Positions 17,308 through 26,749 of a stretch of DNA of 64,000 bases are shown piece after piece. The DNA lies in NCBI GenBank assembly GCA_014800795.1, contig JAAVFL010000002.1, positions 1-64,000 of the forward strand. The letters are read 5' to 3'. The stretch comes from Bacteroidales bacterium (lineage in GTDB: Bacteria > Bacteroidota > Bacteroidia > Bacteroidales > Muribaculaceae). The notes below the pieces were generated by a model. The model was not told where the DNA came from, ran no database searches, and saw only the letters and a program-made list of their open reading frames with translations. Position 1 is the first letter of the stretch. Every line of letters begins with the position of its first letter. A program made the translations under genes and the position numbers.

Positions 17308-18501
17308 ATGGATATTTTAAAGCAGAGATTTAGGAAACTTCTTTCAGATGTAAAAACTGATATTCACAGGTTTCTATACTATGAAATAGATTGGAGTCAA
17401 CCGTTGATAGGAATTAAAGGTCAGCGGGGTGTCGGTAAAACGACTCTCATGCTCCAGCGAATCAAGGAGACAGACCCCAGTGGGAAGAGATCATTTTATG
17501 CCTCACTTGATAATCTGTGGTTTGCAGAACACAGTCTCGTTGACTTGGTTGAGATTCTTATACGGGAGGGAGTTTATAATCTATATCTTGATGAAGTGCA
17601 TCGCCTCCCGGGTTGGGAACGTCAGATTAAGAACCTATATGACATGTATCCGGAACTGCACGTGGTATTCACAAGTTCTTCGCTTCTTGTGATAGATCAT
17701 TCAATAGGCGACCTATCCCGACGCGTTTCGATGCATTTCCTCCCGGGATTGTCTTTTAGGGAATTTCTTATGTTTGAGGGTAAGAATCATACGGAAAGAC
17801 TTACGCTGGCTGATATCTTATACTCGCACGAAACGATTGCCCCATCTATATCTTCAGGCATCAATATCCTCTCATATTTCCGCAAATACATGTCGAAAGG
17901 ATATTATCCGTTCTATAAGTCGATGCGGACAGATGACTATTACAGCAGGCTGGAGCAGACAATCTCGACAGTAGTAGACTCTGATATTCCTGCGGTTGAG
18001 AACAAAATAGATTATGAGACACTGATCAAGGCAAAACGTCTGATAGGTATAATAGCAGGTTCACAACCGTACCAACCAAATATGAGCACACTTGCCGGGC
18101 TGGTAGGTACGAATCGCAGTCAGTTGACGAAACTGTTTGACCTTCTTGACCGTGCAGGAATAATCAGGCAGATATTCGCAACCGCAAGCACGCCCCGGAG
18201 CCTTGCCAAACCACAAAAGATATTGCTTAACAATTCGTCACTTATGTACACTCTCGACTCCCCCAAAATAGGAGCGGAAAGAGAATGTACATTCGCTTCA
18301 TTCCTTAGTGTGTACCACCGTGTAGGGTATGCAAATAACGGCGATTTTATAATTGATAACCGCTACCTGTTTGAAATTGGAGGCAAAGGAAAAGGGTTCG
18401 CTCAAATCCGTGACATCCCAGACAGTTTTGTAGCTGCCGACGATATTGAGTTCGGATTCGGCAATAAAATTCCTTTGTGGCTATTTGGATTCCTGTACTG
18501 A
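17308..18501 (+). CDS. AAA_14/DUF4143-type ATPase
   Basis: The 397-residue protein starts MDILKQRFRKLL. The Walker A motif is GQRGVGKTT (about residue 40), Walker B is LYLDEVHRL (about 96), and a sensor-type segment VVFTSSSLL follows. A winged-helix-like part (MSTLAGLVGTNRSQLTKLFDLL) leads into a C-terminal nuclease-like DUF4143 segment with FEIGGKGKGFAQI. Such ATPases are abundant in anaerobes and their role is not established. The long frame starts at 17215 but the promoter/palindrome lies within that extension, so the ATG at 17308 is used. AT content is higher than in flanking genes, a hint of separate ancestry. Confidence 0.85.
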   Translation: MDILKQRFRKLLSDVKTDIHRFLYYEIDWSQPLIGIKGQRGVGKTTLMLQRIKETDPSGKRSFYASLDNLWFAEHSLVDLVEILIREGVYNLYLDEVHRLPGWERQIKNLYDMYPELHVVFTSSSLLVIDHSIGDLSRRVSMHFLPGLSFREFLMFEGKNHTERLTLADILYSHETIAPSISSGINILSYFRKYMSKGYYPFYKSMRTDDYYSRLEQTISTVVDSDIPAVENKIDYETLIKAKRLIGIIAGSQPYQPNMSTLAGLVGTNRSQLTKLFDLLDRAGIIRQIFATASTPRSLAKPQKILLNNSSLMYTLDSPKIGAERECTFASFLSVYHRVGYANNGDFIIDNRYLFEIGGKGKGFAQIRDIPDSFVAADDIEFGFGNKIPLWLFGFLY

Positions 18502-18507
18502 CTCCGG

Positions 18508-19764
18508 TTAGCTATGATGCATGTCGCTTGCTTGCTGCGGATTGGCGGGTATGTCGAGACGGCGCCGGCGGAAGAAGGCTGCTGTGGCGAGGATGAAGAG
18601 GAGCGCACCGGCGGCCTGCATGAAGGCGACGAAATGGAAGGCGGCTCCGAAGCCGATGTTCTCGGCTATTACGCCCCCGAGAAGGATACCGATTCCCATA
18701 CCGAGATCCCAGGCTATAAGTATCGATGAGTTGGCTGTACCGCGCTGATCGTGGCGTGCCACGGCAATGAACATGTTGAGAAACGCAGGGTACATCTGTC
18801 CGTTGCCGAGTCCTATCAGCAGGGCTGCCATGTAGTATGCCCACGGCTGACCAACAAAGGCGAAAACACCGTAGCCTGCAAGCGATATGAGTACTCCCAC
18901 GGTAGCGTTGCGCGTCATTTTGCCTGCGCGTAAGCTTCTGGCACCGAACAGACGCGATATCACCAATCCGGTGGAGAGGAGCATGAAAAACAGCCCGGTA
19001 CCGTCGGTGATATTGAGTTCTTGCTTCCCATAAATGGCCACATAGTTGCTCATCACACCCCAGCACAGACCGAAAAAGCATATGTTTACGGCCAGAAGCC
19101 ATCCTTTGGTGAGAAAGAAATGGTCGAGGCTGAGTTTTGGTTTACCTTCAACCTTCGCCCTGACAGGAAACTTTACGGTTGTGGAGCAAAGGAAACCGGC
19201 GAAAGCGAGCGCGAGCGACAGCCAGAACAGCAGGGAGAAATCGGAGGTGGCATGGTAGATGTAGATTCCGGCGCTTGGCGCCACCGCCATCGCAATGTTG
19301 TTGCTTAGCCCGTAGTAGCCGATCCCCTCGTTGCGGCGCGCTGAGGGGAGCACATCTATTGCCACCGTGCTGTTTGCCACTGTGGTGGCGCCGAACGGTA
19401 TGCCATGGAGGGTGCGCACTATCGCGAACATAAGCAGCGTTCCCGCGCCGATATATCCGGTGAAACAGATGAAGAAGAACAGGAAGCAGAGAGTAAGTAC
19501 GCGCTTGCGGTCGAAGCTGTCGACAACGAAGCCGCTGAACGGGCGTATAAGGAGTGTGGCTATGACGTAGCCCGACAGCACTAGTCCGATGAGGTCTTTG
19601 TCGGCATGGAACTGCTCGTCGAGATACAGTGGCAGAAGGGGAGTGAGGAGATAAAAGGCGAAGAAGAGCAGGAAATTGCAGGTCATCACCTTGATATATT
19701 CCCTGTTCCAGAGCCTTGCGGATTGTGTGGCGGTCTGAGCCGCCGGGGTGTTGTTTCTCTTCAT
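18508..19764 (-). CDS. MFS transporter
   Basis: The 418-residue protein has 12 predicted membrane helices. The loop between helices 2 and 3 has the DSFDRKRVL motif, related to the MFS signature D-x-x-GRR. The next segments (VRTLHGIPFGATTVANSTVAID) fit the drug/sugar-efflux branch. The substrate cannot be assigned. The gene converges with the ATPase gene, with only 6 bases between the stops. Upstream on the same strand are the 187-residue protein (57-base gap) and the PAS protein, so the three may form one transcript. Confidence 0.85.
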   Translation of the reverse strand: MKRNNTPAAQTATQSARLWNREYIKVMTCNFLLFFAFYLLTPLLPLYLDEQFHADKDLIGLVLSGYVIATLLIRPFSGFVVDSFDRKRVLTLCFLFFFICFTGYIGAGTLLMFAIVRTLHGIPFGATTVANSTVAIDVLPSARRNEGIGYYGLSNNIAMAVAPSAGIYIYHATSDFSLLFWLSLALAFAGFLCSTTVKFPVRAKVEGKPKLSLDHFFLTKGWLLAVNICFFGLCWGVMSNYVAIYGKQELNITDGTGLFFMLLSTGLVISRLFGARSLRAGKMTRNATVGVLISLAGYGVFAFVGQPWAYYMAALLIGLGNGQMYPAFLNMFIAVARHDQRGTANSSILIAWDLGMGIGILLGGVIAENIGFGAAFHFVAFMQAAGALLFILATAAFFRRRRLDIPANPQQASDMHHS

Positions 19765-19820
19765 ATCATGTTTGCCACTCCCTTTTCACCATTTGATTCA
19801 TTTTTCCGGGGTAGGAGTGA

Positions 19821-20384
19821 TCAGTTCTGGCTGAGCGGGGTCATGTGGTAGCCGAGAGCGTTGAGTTCCATTGCCATACCTGCAAGATATAGCTGATGGA
19901 GGGCGGCGATGTAGCATCCGAGGGCGGCTTCAGTGCCAGGTTCCACCTGTTCGTGGCTCAGCAGACTGTAGACGCGCGACGCACATTCGGCCACAAGCTC
20001 CGTAACTTTCTGAGCAGGCTCGTCGCGATAACCCAGAATATCTTCCACCACGGCTTCATCCATATTGTCGTACCCTTTTTGGTCGCGCAGATCCTCATAG
20101 AGATTCTTCATCTTCGAATATTTCTCCCAGTCCGTATCCCAATAGAACGACATTGTCATGCCGATGAGCATCATCCAGCCGAGCGATACCACGGGATATT
20201 GCTGAAATTCCCTGGCGCCGTCGGGCAGATAGGCGCGGGCAATCTCGCCCCAGCGCTCCTCAACGTCGGGACATTCGGGCACATGGCTGTCGAGAGCTCC
20301 CTTTTTCTGTAGAAATCCGGTCAGATCGTTCTTTACCTTCTCTTCAAATTCGCTGACTATCTGTTTGGTGTCTGTAGTTTCCAT
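19821..20384 (-). CDS. Conserved-looking hypothetical protein
   Basis: The 187-residue product is acidic and mostly helical, with no signal peptide. A mildly hydrophobic segment (SLGWMMLIGMTMSFYW) occurs at about residues 66-81. Another hydrophobic helical stretch (CYIAALHQLYLAGMAMELNALGYH) lies near the C-terminus. I do not recognise the family. It lies between the PAS protein gene (73-base gap) and the MFS gene, so a link to sensing or transport is possible but unsupported beyond position. Confidence 0.6.
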   Translation of the reverse strand: METTDTKQIVSEFEEKVKNDLTGFLQKKGALDSHVPECPDVEERWGEIARAYLPDGAREFQQYPVVSLGWMMLIGMTMSFYWDTDWEKYSKMKNLYEDLRDQKGYDNMDEAVVEDILGYRDEPAQKVTELVAECASRVYSLLSHEQVEPGTEAALGCYIAALHQLYLAGMAMELNALGYHMTPLSQN

Positions 20385-20457
20385 AATGATGTGATTTTTA
20401 TTGTTCTATCACAAGAACACCTTATCGGGCCTGATGGTTGAACATCGGGTATATCTT

Positions 20458-20811
20458 TCAGCCGCGCACGTAGTGGGGCATCTCTTCCGGAATCACCATC
20501 GACAGCTCCACCAGTCCGCCGAGGCTACCGTCGGCTTTGCGCCATGTGGTCTGGTAGATCATCTTACGCTTACCCTCCTTCGATATGGTATAGGCGTTCG
20601 ATCCCCCCTCTCGGAGCAACCGGCGTATTATTTCCCGCGACCGCTCGTTGTGATAGTCCATTATGTTGTGGCCGATGAGGTCGGCACCTCCGCGGGTGGC
20701 GAACGTCTGCCTTGACCGCTCGTTCATATATATGATGCGGCAATCGGTATCGACAACTGTCACCGCGCAATCCATCCCGTAACACCATTCGGGCAAAACA
20801 TCCTTTTCCAT
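20458..20811 (-). CDS. Stand-alone PAS domain protein
   Basis: The whole 117-residue protein is one PAS fold: AVTVVDTDCRIIYMNERSRQ opens the domain, LIGHNIMDYHNE fits the helical core, and the closing strands are KRKMIYQTTWRKADGSLGGL and VELSMVI. There is no output domain (no kinase, cyclase or DNA-binding region). It probably senses a ligand or cofactor and signals through a partner. The neighbouring 187-residue protein is the first candidate partner (inference). It is the first gene of the run toward the MFS transporter. Confidence 0.8.
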   Translation of the reverse strand: MEKDVLPEWCYGMDCAVTVVDTDCRIIYMNERSRQTFATRGGADLIGHNIMDYHNERSREIIRRLLREGGSNAYTISKEGKRKMIYQTTWRKADGSLGGLVELSMVIPEEMPHYVRG

Positions 20812-20849
20812 ATTCAGAATATATTAGAAATATACAGTTTGTGAATGCC

Positions 20850-21776
20850 TCAGGGCTTTTGATAGACACGTACGTAGTCTACCTCCATCGTCACGGGGAG
20901 CGCCGATTCGTCAACTCCTTTGTAGCCGCCCCAGTCGCCACCCCAGGCGAGATTGAGGGTAAGATGGTAGGGGCGGTCGTAGGGCCAGTTTACCGGGCCT
21001 GAGTGATCGTTGGGATAATTAAGTATCTGGTGGCCGTCGGCATAGAGTTCGATATGGTCGGCATCCCACAGCATGGAGTAGACGATCCAGCCGTTCTCCA
21101 TGTTTTCGATATGCTTGCGTGCGCTCACCTGAGTGTTGTTCGCATGGTAGTGTCCCCGGGCGTGGAGCGAACAAACCGCAATGTCTGGATCCGCGCCTAC
21201 TTCCTCCATAATGTCGATCTCACCGCAGTCGGGCCACCCCTCTTTCGACCAGTCGATATCTGCCGGCATCATCCAGAAAGCCGGCCATGTGCCCAGACCC
21301 GACGGTATGCGTATGCGCGCCTCGATATAGCCGTATTTCCATCCGGCAAGACCGCCGTAGGGCGAACCCTCCTCCTTCGAATCCATCCGTGCGGAATATA
21401 TCTTCCCGTCGGCTCCTTTGAAACAGTTGATTCTCAACACCCCGTCGCTTACCTCGGCGGTATGGCGCATCGCTCCCGATGCATCTTCTATATCCATGTC
21501 GCCGGGACGATAGGTCTGTAGCTCATGGTTGACCCGTTGCGGCTCCCAGCTCACGGGACGCCATTTTTCCGTAAGCGATGCAGGTGAATCGAATTCGTCG
21601 CTCCACACAAGCACATACCCTTCCGGCGGAGCCGTAAGCCTTACGCTGTCTGATCCCGCATAATCCGTGCGGTCAGATACGAAATTGGTATCCGTGCGTT
21701 CATCCTGTGCTTCAGCCATCTGAGCCACGAAGCAAACCATCGCTAAACCAATCAGTCTGTTTATAAAGGATTTCAT
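20850..21776 (-). CDS. Secreted glycoside hydrolase family 16 beta-glucanase
   Basis: The 308-residue protein has a signal peptide (about 1-23, ending AEA). The GH16 jelly-roll follows from about residue 55 (VLVWSDEFDSP). The catalytic signature E-x-D-x-x-E is seen as EIDIMEEV with Glu186, Asp188 and Glu191. Nearby segments (YGYIEARIRIPSGLGTWPAFWMMP) are typical of laminarinases. It likely cleaves beta-1,3 or mixed-linkage glucans outside the cytoplasm. It has its own candidate promoters (21796-21854) and probably stands alone. Confidence 0.9.
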   Translation of the reverse strand: MKSFINRLIGLAMVCFVAQMAEAQDERTDTNFVSDRTDYAGSDSVRLTAPPEGYVLVWSDEFDSPASLTEKWRPVSWEPQRVNHELQTYRPGDMDIEDASGAMRHTAEVSDGVLRINCFKGADGKIYSARMDSKEEGSPYGGLAGWKYGYIEARIRIPSGLGTWPAFWMMPADIDWSKEGWPDCGEIDIMEEVGADPDIAVCSLHARGHYHANNTQVSARKHIENMENGWIVYSMLWDADHIELYADGHQILNYPNDHSGPVNWPYDRPYHLTLNLAWGGDWGGYKGVDESALPVTMEVDYVRVYQKP

Positions 21777-21795
21777 ATTAAAATATAATATTACC

Positions 21796-21854
21796 CAAAT
21801 CTATCCTCACCCGTTTCCATCTGCAAATTTACGCAATATTCACAAGCGGTGAAA
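21796..21854 (-). promoter_or_regulatory. Two overlapping candidate promoters of the GH16 gene
   Basis: On the minus strand TTTG (21827-21824), 20 bases, TAGATTTG (21803-21796) is a full consensus promoter. A second set, TTTC (21854-21851), 19 bases, TAAATTTG (21831-21824), overlaps it, with the second -7 box doubling as the first promoter's -33 element. Either could drive the gene starting at 21776. Confidence 0.6.
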
Positions 21855-21938
21855 ATCATTTTATAATCAATGCGGCGACGTGCCGGGTGTGCGTCATTTC
21901 TGTTTTATCACTCTCTCCATGACGAAGCGGAACTTATA

Positions 21939-21970
21939 TTTGGCTTATTAAAAAGAAAGTACGACCTTTG
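21939..21970 (+). promoter_or_regulatory. Promoter of cutC
   Basis: TTTG (21939-21942), exactly 20 bases, then GACCTTTG (21963-21970) matches the -33/-7 consensus with one change. It lies within the longer frame starting at 21870 and therefore supports the cutC start at 22002. Confidence 0.65.
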
Positions 21971-22001
21971 CATGAGATATGTATTATTGAACTATTTCCA
22001 T

Positions 22002-22760
22002 ATGTCGCGTATTCTTCTTGAGATTTGCACCGGGGATCCGGCGGGGGTTGCTGCCGCCATAGAGGGTGGAGCCGACCGCATCGAGCTCTGTTCGGCTCTT
22101 GCCGAGGGTGGACTTACACCGTCGGTCGCCATGATCCGTTTCGCCGTTTTGCGGATACCTACCAATGTGCTGATACGTCCGCGTCCGGGCGATTTCGTGT
22201 ACACCCCCGAGGAACTCGGGGTGATGAAACGCGATATAGAGGAGGCCGTCCGCGCCGGAGCATCCGGAATAGTGACGGGTGTGCTCACACCGGAAGGGGA
22301 GGTTGACAAGGAGGCATGCCGTCGGTTGCTGCGTCCCGCTCAAGGGCTTTGCAATACTTTTCACCGTGCTTTCGATGTGGCAGCCGATCCATTTCAGGCT
22401 CTTGAAGATATAATAGGCCTCGGGTTCAGCCGTTTGCTCACATCGGGGCAGCGCGGATCGGCGATGGAGGGGGCGGCACTTATCGCGGAACTTCACAGGC
22501 GTGCGGCCGGGCGCATACAGATCATCGCGGGAGCCGGAGTAAATCCTGCTAATGCATCGGAGCTGCTGGGAGCATCTGAAGCTGACGAACTCCATGCCTC
22601 GGCGCGTAGCCGTCGGGAATCTGCGATGAGCTACGCAGGAGGGGCGGCAATGGGGGCGGCCGATGCTGCCGACGGGAGCCGGATGGCGACCGATGCAACC
22701 ATAGTGGCGGCTATCCGCAGGTCAATCGATTCATTTATGAACACAACTTGCCATGAATAA
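22002..22760 (+). CDS. cutC: CutC family protein (copper homeostasis)
   Basis: The 252-residue TIM-barrel protein starts MSRILLEICTGDPAGVAAAIEGGADRIEL, which is the CutC opening. VLIRPRPGDFVYTPEE, ITGVLTP-like and CNTFHRAFDVAADP segments follow, together with LLTSGQ and IIAGAGVNP. CutC was named for copper tolerance in E. coli, and its biochemical role is still debated. The promoter at 21939-21970 argues against the 21870 start. An Ala/Gly-rich stretch near residues 215-230 (GGAAMGAADAADG) is looser than usual. It overlaps the next gene by 8 bases. Confidence 0.9.
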   Translation: MSRILLEICTGDPAGVAAAIEGGADRIELCSALAEGGLTPSVAMIRFAVLRIPTNVLIRPRPGDFVYTPEELGVMKRDIEEAVRAGASGIVTGVLTPEGEVDKEACRRLLRPAQGLCNTFHRAFDVAADPFQALEDIIGLGFSRLLTSGQRGSAMEGAALIAELHRRAAGRIQIIAGAGVNPANASELLGASEADELHASARSRRESAMSYAGGAAMGAADAADGSRMATDATIVAAIRRSIDSFMNTTCHE

Positions 22761-25407
22761 ATATTTCCGGATAATTCTTACAGCTCTATGCATTGTGTCG
22801 GCGGCTTCAGCGCCTGCACGTACCATTCTCACTCCGCTGGCAGCAGAGGATTACAGCAGACGACTGCTGACCCAGCCCGAAGTTGCAGAACGGATTGCCA
22901 TCCCCGACGGACTTACCCGAGAGGAGAGCGATGCGCTCAAGTTTCTATACGCATATATCGCAACTCCCGATGCGCTCGATTACGACACGGATTTCTTTCT
23001 TGAGAATACACGCTTGGCGCTGAGAGCATCGGAAGAGATGGCGTGGGGCGGGAGTGTTCCCGATCGCGAGTGGCGCCACTTTGTGCTTCCAGTCAGGGTC
23101 AACAATGAGAATCTCGACCATTCCAGAAAAGTATTTTTCGAAGAGCTGAAACCGAGACTGGAAGGCCTGTCGATGGAGGAGGTGATACTTGAGGTGAACC
23201 ACTGGTGCCACGAGAAAGTAAGCTATCAGCCTTCGGATGCGCGCACAAGTTCTCCGCTGGCTACGGTAGCCAATGCTCTCGGACGATGCGGCGAGGAGTC
23301 AACCTTCACTGTTGCGGCACTGAGAAGTGTCGGCATTCCGGCGCGCCAGGTCTATACGCCCCGTTGGGCGCATACCGACGACAATCACGCCTGGGTGGAG
23401 GCCTGGGCCGACGGCAGATGGCATTTTCTCGGCGCTTGCGAGCCTGAGGCGGTGCTTGATCTGGCGTGGTTCAACGCTCCGGCTTCGCGGGGCATGCTGA
23501 TGACTACGAAAGTAACCGGGGCTTACGACGGCCCTGAGGAACAGCTTGAGGTCACTCCCATATCAACTATTATCAATGTAACTGAAAACTATGCTCCTGT
23601 CGACAGTTCTGTTGTCGTAGTTACCGATCATGAGGGGAAGCCGCTTGCGGATGTCAAGGTAAGATTCATGCTCTACAATTATGCGGAATTCTACCCGCTT
23701 GCCGAAAAGCTTACCGACAGCGGAGGCCAGGCTCGGTTTACCTCCGGGCTCGGGGATATGATTGTATGGGCATCGGATGGAGAGAGATTCAATCTGGCGC
23801 CTCTTATGGCGGGCGATACCGTGAGAATGACGCTCGATAAAGACGCCGCTTTCACGGGATCGTTCGATTTCGACATAGTTCCGCCACGTCCCGGGGGTAA
23901 TCAGCCCTTGGTAAGTGACGATGAATCCCGGATAAACGACATGCGGAAGGCTTACGAAGACAGCGTAAGACTTGCGTATGTCAATACATTCCTGTCGCCG
24001 TCGCAGGCGGCGGAGATATGCCGTGAACTGGAACTCGACGACGCTGTTGCGGAGCTTCTTGTGAAATCGCGTGGCAATCATGCGGTGATAGAGGAAGTTC
24101 TGTGCACGACTCCGGCACAGTTGCGACAGCGGGTCACCGCTCTCCTCGGGGCGGTAGCTGAGAAGGATCTGCATGACATCACGCCCGATGTAATCGCCGA
24201 TCACACGGAATTTACCACTGGCGACGAGGCCTCCCCGCTGTTCATCCCCTACGTGCTCAATCCCCGCATCGAGACTGAGATGTTGCGCCCTTACAAGGAG
24301 GCTATCCTGCGCAGTCTCGCCCCCGGGCAGGCAAAAGTTTATGCGGCCTCCCCAGGCCTTATAGCCGAAGATCTCGGCAAAGGGATGATTCCCGATACGT
24401 TGTACAATCCGGGCCGGTTCCGTCAGTCGGCAACCGCAACTCTGGCTCATAACACGGCCGATGCGTTGAACCGCTCCATAGCTTTTGTCGCGATATGCCG
24501 GAGCCTCGGTGTGCCGGCGCGTATCGATCAGGTAAGCCACCTGACGCAATATGCCGATCCGTCGGGAAACTGGAATGATGTTTCGTTCGGAGATATGGCG
24601 GCCGCCGACAGTGCAGGTCCCGGAGAGAAAGCTATTCTGACAATCAACAATATCGGCGATACCGGCGGTAGAGAACCGAAATATTACTCTCAGTTCAGTA
24701 TCTCACGCATCGTCGACGGCTTTCCGCAGCTGATGGAGTTCGACGATTTTGAAACTCTTGAATCGATAAACGACAGGCAACAGCCGCTTGTCGCCGGACA
24801 ATATCTTCTGGTGAGCGGTCAGCGGCTTGCCGACGGATCAGTGCTTTCACGCGCGGAGTTCTTTGAGGCTGTTGCGGGGGAGACTGCAAACGTTCCGCTT
24901 ATGGTGCGTCAGAATCCGTCGGCCCTCCAGGTTATCGGCAGTCTTGATGCCGAGCTGCTCTACACACCGTTGCGTTTTGACGACAGCGGATTCCATACCG
25001 ATGACCGGCGCTCTATCCTCTCTACAACCGGCCGCGGATATTATGTACTCGGATTGATAGCCCCCGGACATGAGCCGAGCGCTCATGCCCTCAACGATAT
25101 AGCTGCCGCCGCAGGGGAACTTGCCTCGACAGGGCGCACGATGCTGATACTGTTGTCCGATGCAGATGCGGCGGCGCGTTTCCGTGCGGGAGATTACGGA
25201 CAGCTTCCGCCCAACGTCGTATTCGGAATTGACACCGGAAATATCGGAAACGCTTTGTGTGAAGGCCTGGAACTTCCGGCGCTGAATGCTTCCGACTATC
25301 CCCTGTTCATTGTTGCTGATTCATTCAACCGCATTGTGTTCGCTCGCCTCGGTTATACAATCAATCTCGGCGAAACTCTGGCCGGGATTCTGCGCGCGGT
25401 TGAATGA
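22753..25407 (+). CDS. Secreted transglutaminase-like protein
   Basis: The 884-residue protein has a signal peptide (about 1-22). A transglutaminase-like core lies at about residues 140-240, with Cys179 in GRCGEEST and His212 in DDNHAWVEAW. The third position is GACEPE (Glu230 where Asp is usual). A carboxypeptidase-regulatory-like beta domain (about 285-370, VVVTDHEGKPLADVKVRF) follows. A second region (about 490-600, AFVAICRSLGVPARIDQ) resembles a repeat of the transglutaminase fold. The protein may act as a peptidase or crosslinker in the envelope. The substrate is unknown. It overlaps cutC by 8 bases, and mnmD follows after 34 bases. Confidence 0.78.
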   Translation: MNKYFRIILTALCIVSAASAPARTILTPLAAEDYSRRLLTQPEVAERIAIPDGLTREESDALKFLYAYIATPDALDYDTDFFLENTRLALRASEEMAWGGSVPDREWRHFVLPVRVNNENLDHSRKVFFEELKPRLEGLSMEEVILEVNHWCHEKVSYQPSDARTSSPLATVANALGRCGEESTFTVAALRSVGIPARQVYTPRWAHTDDNHAWVEAWADGRWHFLGACEPEAVLDLAWFNAPASRGMLMTTKVTGAYDGPEEQLEVTPISTIINVTENYAPVDSSVVVVTDHEGKPLADVKVRFMLYNYAEFYPLAEKLTDSGGQARFTSGLGDMIVWASDGERFNLAPLMAGDTVRMTLDKDAAFTGSFDFDIVPPRPGGNQPLVSDDESRINDMRKAYEDSVRLAYVNTFLSPSQAAEICRELELDDAVAELLVKSRGNHAVIEEVLCTTPAQLRQRVTALLGAVAEKDLHDITPDVIADHTEFTTGDEASPLFIPYVLNPRIETEMLRPYKEAILRSLAPGQAKVYAASPGLIAEDLGKGMIPDTLYNPGRFRQSATATLAHNTADALNRSIAFVAICRSLGVPARIDQVSHLTQYADPSGNWNDVSFGDMAAADSAGPGEKAILTINNIGDTGGREPKYYSQFSISRIVDGFPQLMEFDDFETLESINDRQQPLVAGQYLLVSGQRLADGSVLSRAEFFEAVAGETANVPLMVRQNPSALQVIGSLDAELLYTPLRFDDSGFHTDDRRSILSTTGRGYYVLGLIAPGHEPSAHALNDIAAAAGELASTGRTMLILLSDADAAARFRAGDYGQLPPNVVFGIDTGNIGNALCEGLELPALNASDYPLFIVADSFNRIVFARLGYTINLGETLAGILRAVE

Positions 25408-25441
25408 CGGGCATTAATTCTCACCTTCTGTCAACACGATT

Positions 25442-26131
25442 ATGAAACAGAGCCATACACTGAATATTGAGACTACCGCCGACGGTTCCGTGACGCTGTA
25501 CCGCGATGATATCGACGAACATTACCATTCGGTAAAGGGTGCATTGGCGGAGAGCCTGCATGTGTATCTTGATCTCGGATGGAGGAGATTCGCTTCATGT
25601 CATGATGCGGTGCGGGTATTCGAGGTCGGCTACGGAACCGGCCTCAATGCAGCGCTGACGGCCGTAGCGGCAGCCGAGGCATCCGTTCCTACTGCCTATT
25701 TCAGTGTGGAGCTATATCCGGTTGCGCCTGAGCTTACGGAGCGTCTTTACCACGATCAGGCGTCTGAATATGCGTCTTGTTTTAAGATGGTGAATGAAGC
25801 TGAGTGGGGGATAAATACAGATATAAATCCGTGGTTCGTTCTCCGTAAAATGGAAGATAATCTTCTTACTATGGAGATTCCTCGGAATATAGATGTTGTC
25901 TATTTCGATGCTTTCGCTCCCGAGAAGCAGCCCGAGATGTGGACAGAACATGTGTTCGGGAAACTTTACCGGGCGATGGCGCCCGGGGGAATTCTTACAA
26001 CCTACTGCGCAAAAGGAGCGGTAAGGCGGTTGCTCCAGAAGGTTGGCTTCGTGGTGGAACGGTTGGCCGGACCTCCGGGGGGTAAACGCGAAGTGATTCG
26101 TGCCACCCGGCCGTTGGCCTTACCCGAATAA
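25442..26131 (+). CDS. mnmD: tRNA 5-methylaminomethyl-2-thiouridine methyltransferase
   Basis: The 229-residue protein matches MnmD. The Rossmann motif [18 protein letters not shown] binds SAM, and [17 protein letters not shown] is the family's hallmark acidic motif. [21 protein letters not shown] and [11 protein letters not shown] complete the fold. It methylates the aminomethyl group of the wobble uridine in tRNA. In this group MnmD stands alone rather than fused to MnmC1. Its 3' end overlaps the convergent rnhB gene by 12 bases. Confidence 0.92.
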   Translation: MKQSHTLNIETTADGSVTLYRDDIDEHYHSVKGALAESLHVYLDLGWRRFASCHDAVRVFEVGYGTGLNAALTAVAAAEASVPTAYFSVELYPVAPELTERLYHDQASEYASCFKMVNEAEWGINTDINPWFVLRKMEDNLLTMEIPRNIDVVYFDAFAPEKQPEMWTEHVFGKLYRAMAPGGILTTYCAKGAVRRLLQKVGFVVERLAGPPGGKREVIRATRPLALPE

Positions 26132-26737
26132 CGTAGGTTCGTCGAGCAGGCGGAAGGTCATGCGGTGGTGAGGGGTAGCTCCGAACCGTGCGATAGCCGC
26201 GCGATGTGTTTTGGTAGGGTATCCCTTGTTTATCTCCCAGTCGTAGCCGGGAAATTCGGCCGCGAGGCGGCGCATCATCTCATCACGGTGGGTTTTCGCA
26301 AGTATAGAGGCAGCAGCGATGTTGCCGAAGCGTCCGTCACCCTTGACGAAAGTTTCCCACGGCAGATCGCCATACGGCTTGAAACGGTTGCCGTCGACTA
26401 TTATACTTCCGGGGCGAACTTCAAGGCCGTCGAGAGCGCGGTGCATGGCGAGTATGCTGGCATGCAGAATATTGATATCGTCTATCTCCTCGGGTGTGCA
26501 TAAACCTACGGCCCATGCCACCGCCTCGCGTTCTATTATCGGACGGAGCGCTTCGCGTCGTTTCTCTGTGAGCTGTTTGGAATCGTTGAGCCAGGGATGG
26601 TGGAAATCGTCGGGCAGTATGACAGCCGCCGCCACTACCGGACCGGCAAGGCATCCTCTCCCCGCTTCGTCACATCCCGCTTCATGCGAGCCGAATCGGT
26701 AGCAGTTGGGCAGACTCTCCATCGGTTGTTTAGCCAT
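26120..26737 (-). CDS. rnhB: Ribonuclease HII
   Basis: The 205-residue protein has the RNase HII active-site opening [19 protein letters not shown] (Asp23, Glu24). [17 protein letters not shown], a conserved DG pair in SIIVDGNRF and an [11 protein letters not shown] segment follow. It removes RNA or single ribonucleotides from DNA. It is the last gene of a minus-strand run with the GNAT-like protein (12-base gap) and probably the pseudokinase. Its 3' end overlaps mnmD, so the two mRNAs are complementary for at least 12 bases. Confidence 0.95.
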   Translation of the reverse strand: MAKQPMESLPNCYRFGSHEAGCDEAGRGCLAGPVVAAAVILPDDFHHPWLNDSKQLTEKRREALRPIIEREAVAWAVGLCTPEEIDDINILHASILAMHRALDGLEVRPGSIIVDGNRFKPYGDLPWETFVKGDGRFGNIAAASILAKTHRDEMMRRLAAEFPGYDWEINKGYPTKTHRAAIARFGATPHHRMTFRLLDEPTLFG

Positions 26738-26749
26738 CGGTCGCAGGGA

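Noticed and set aside
21870..22001. A 44-residue N-terminal extension of CutC
   Set aside because: A TTTG-N20-GACCTTTG promoter lies inside the extension, and the CutC family begins at the MSRILL position.
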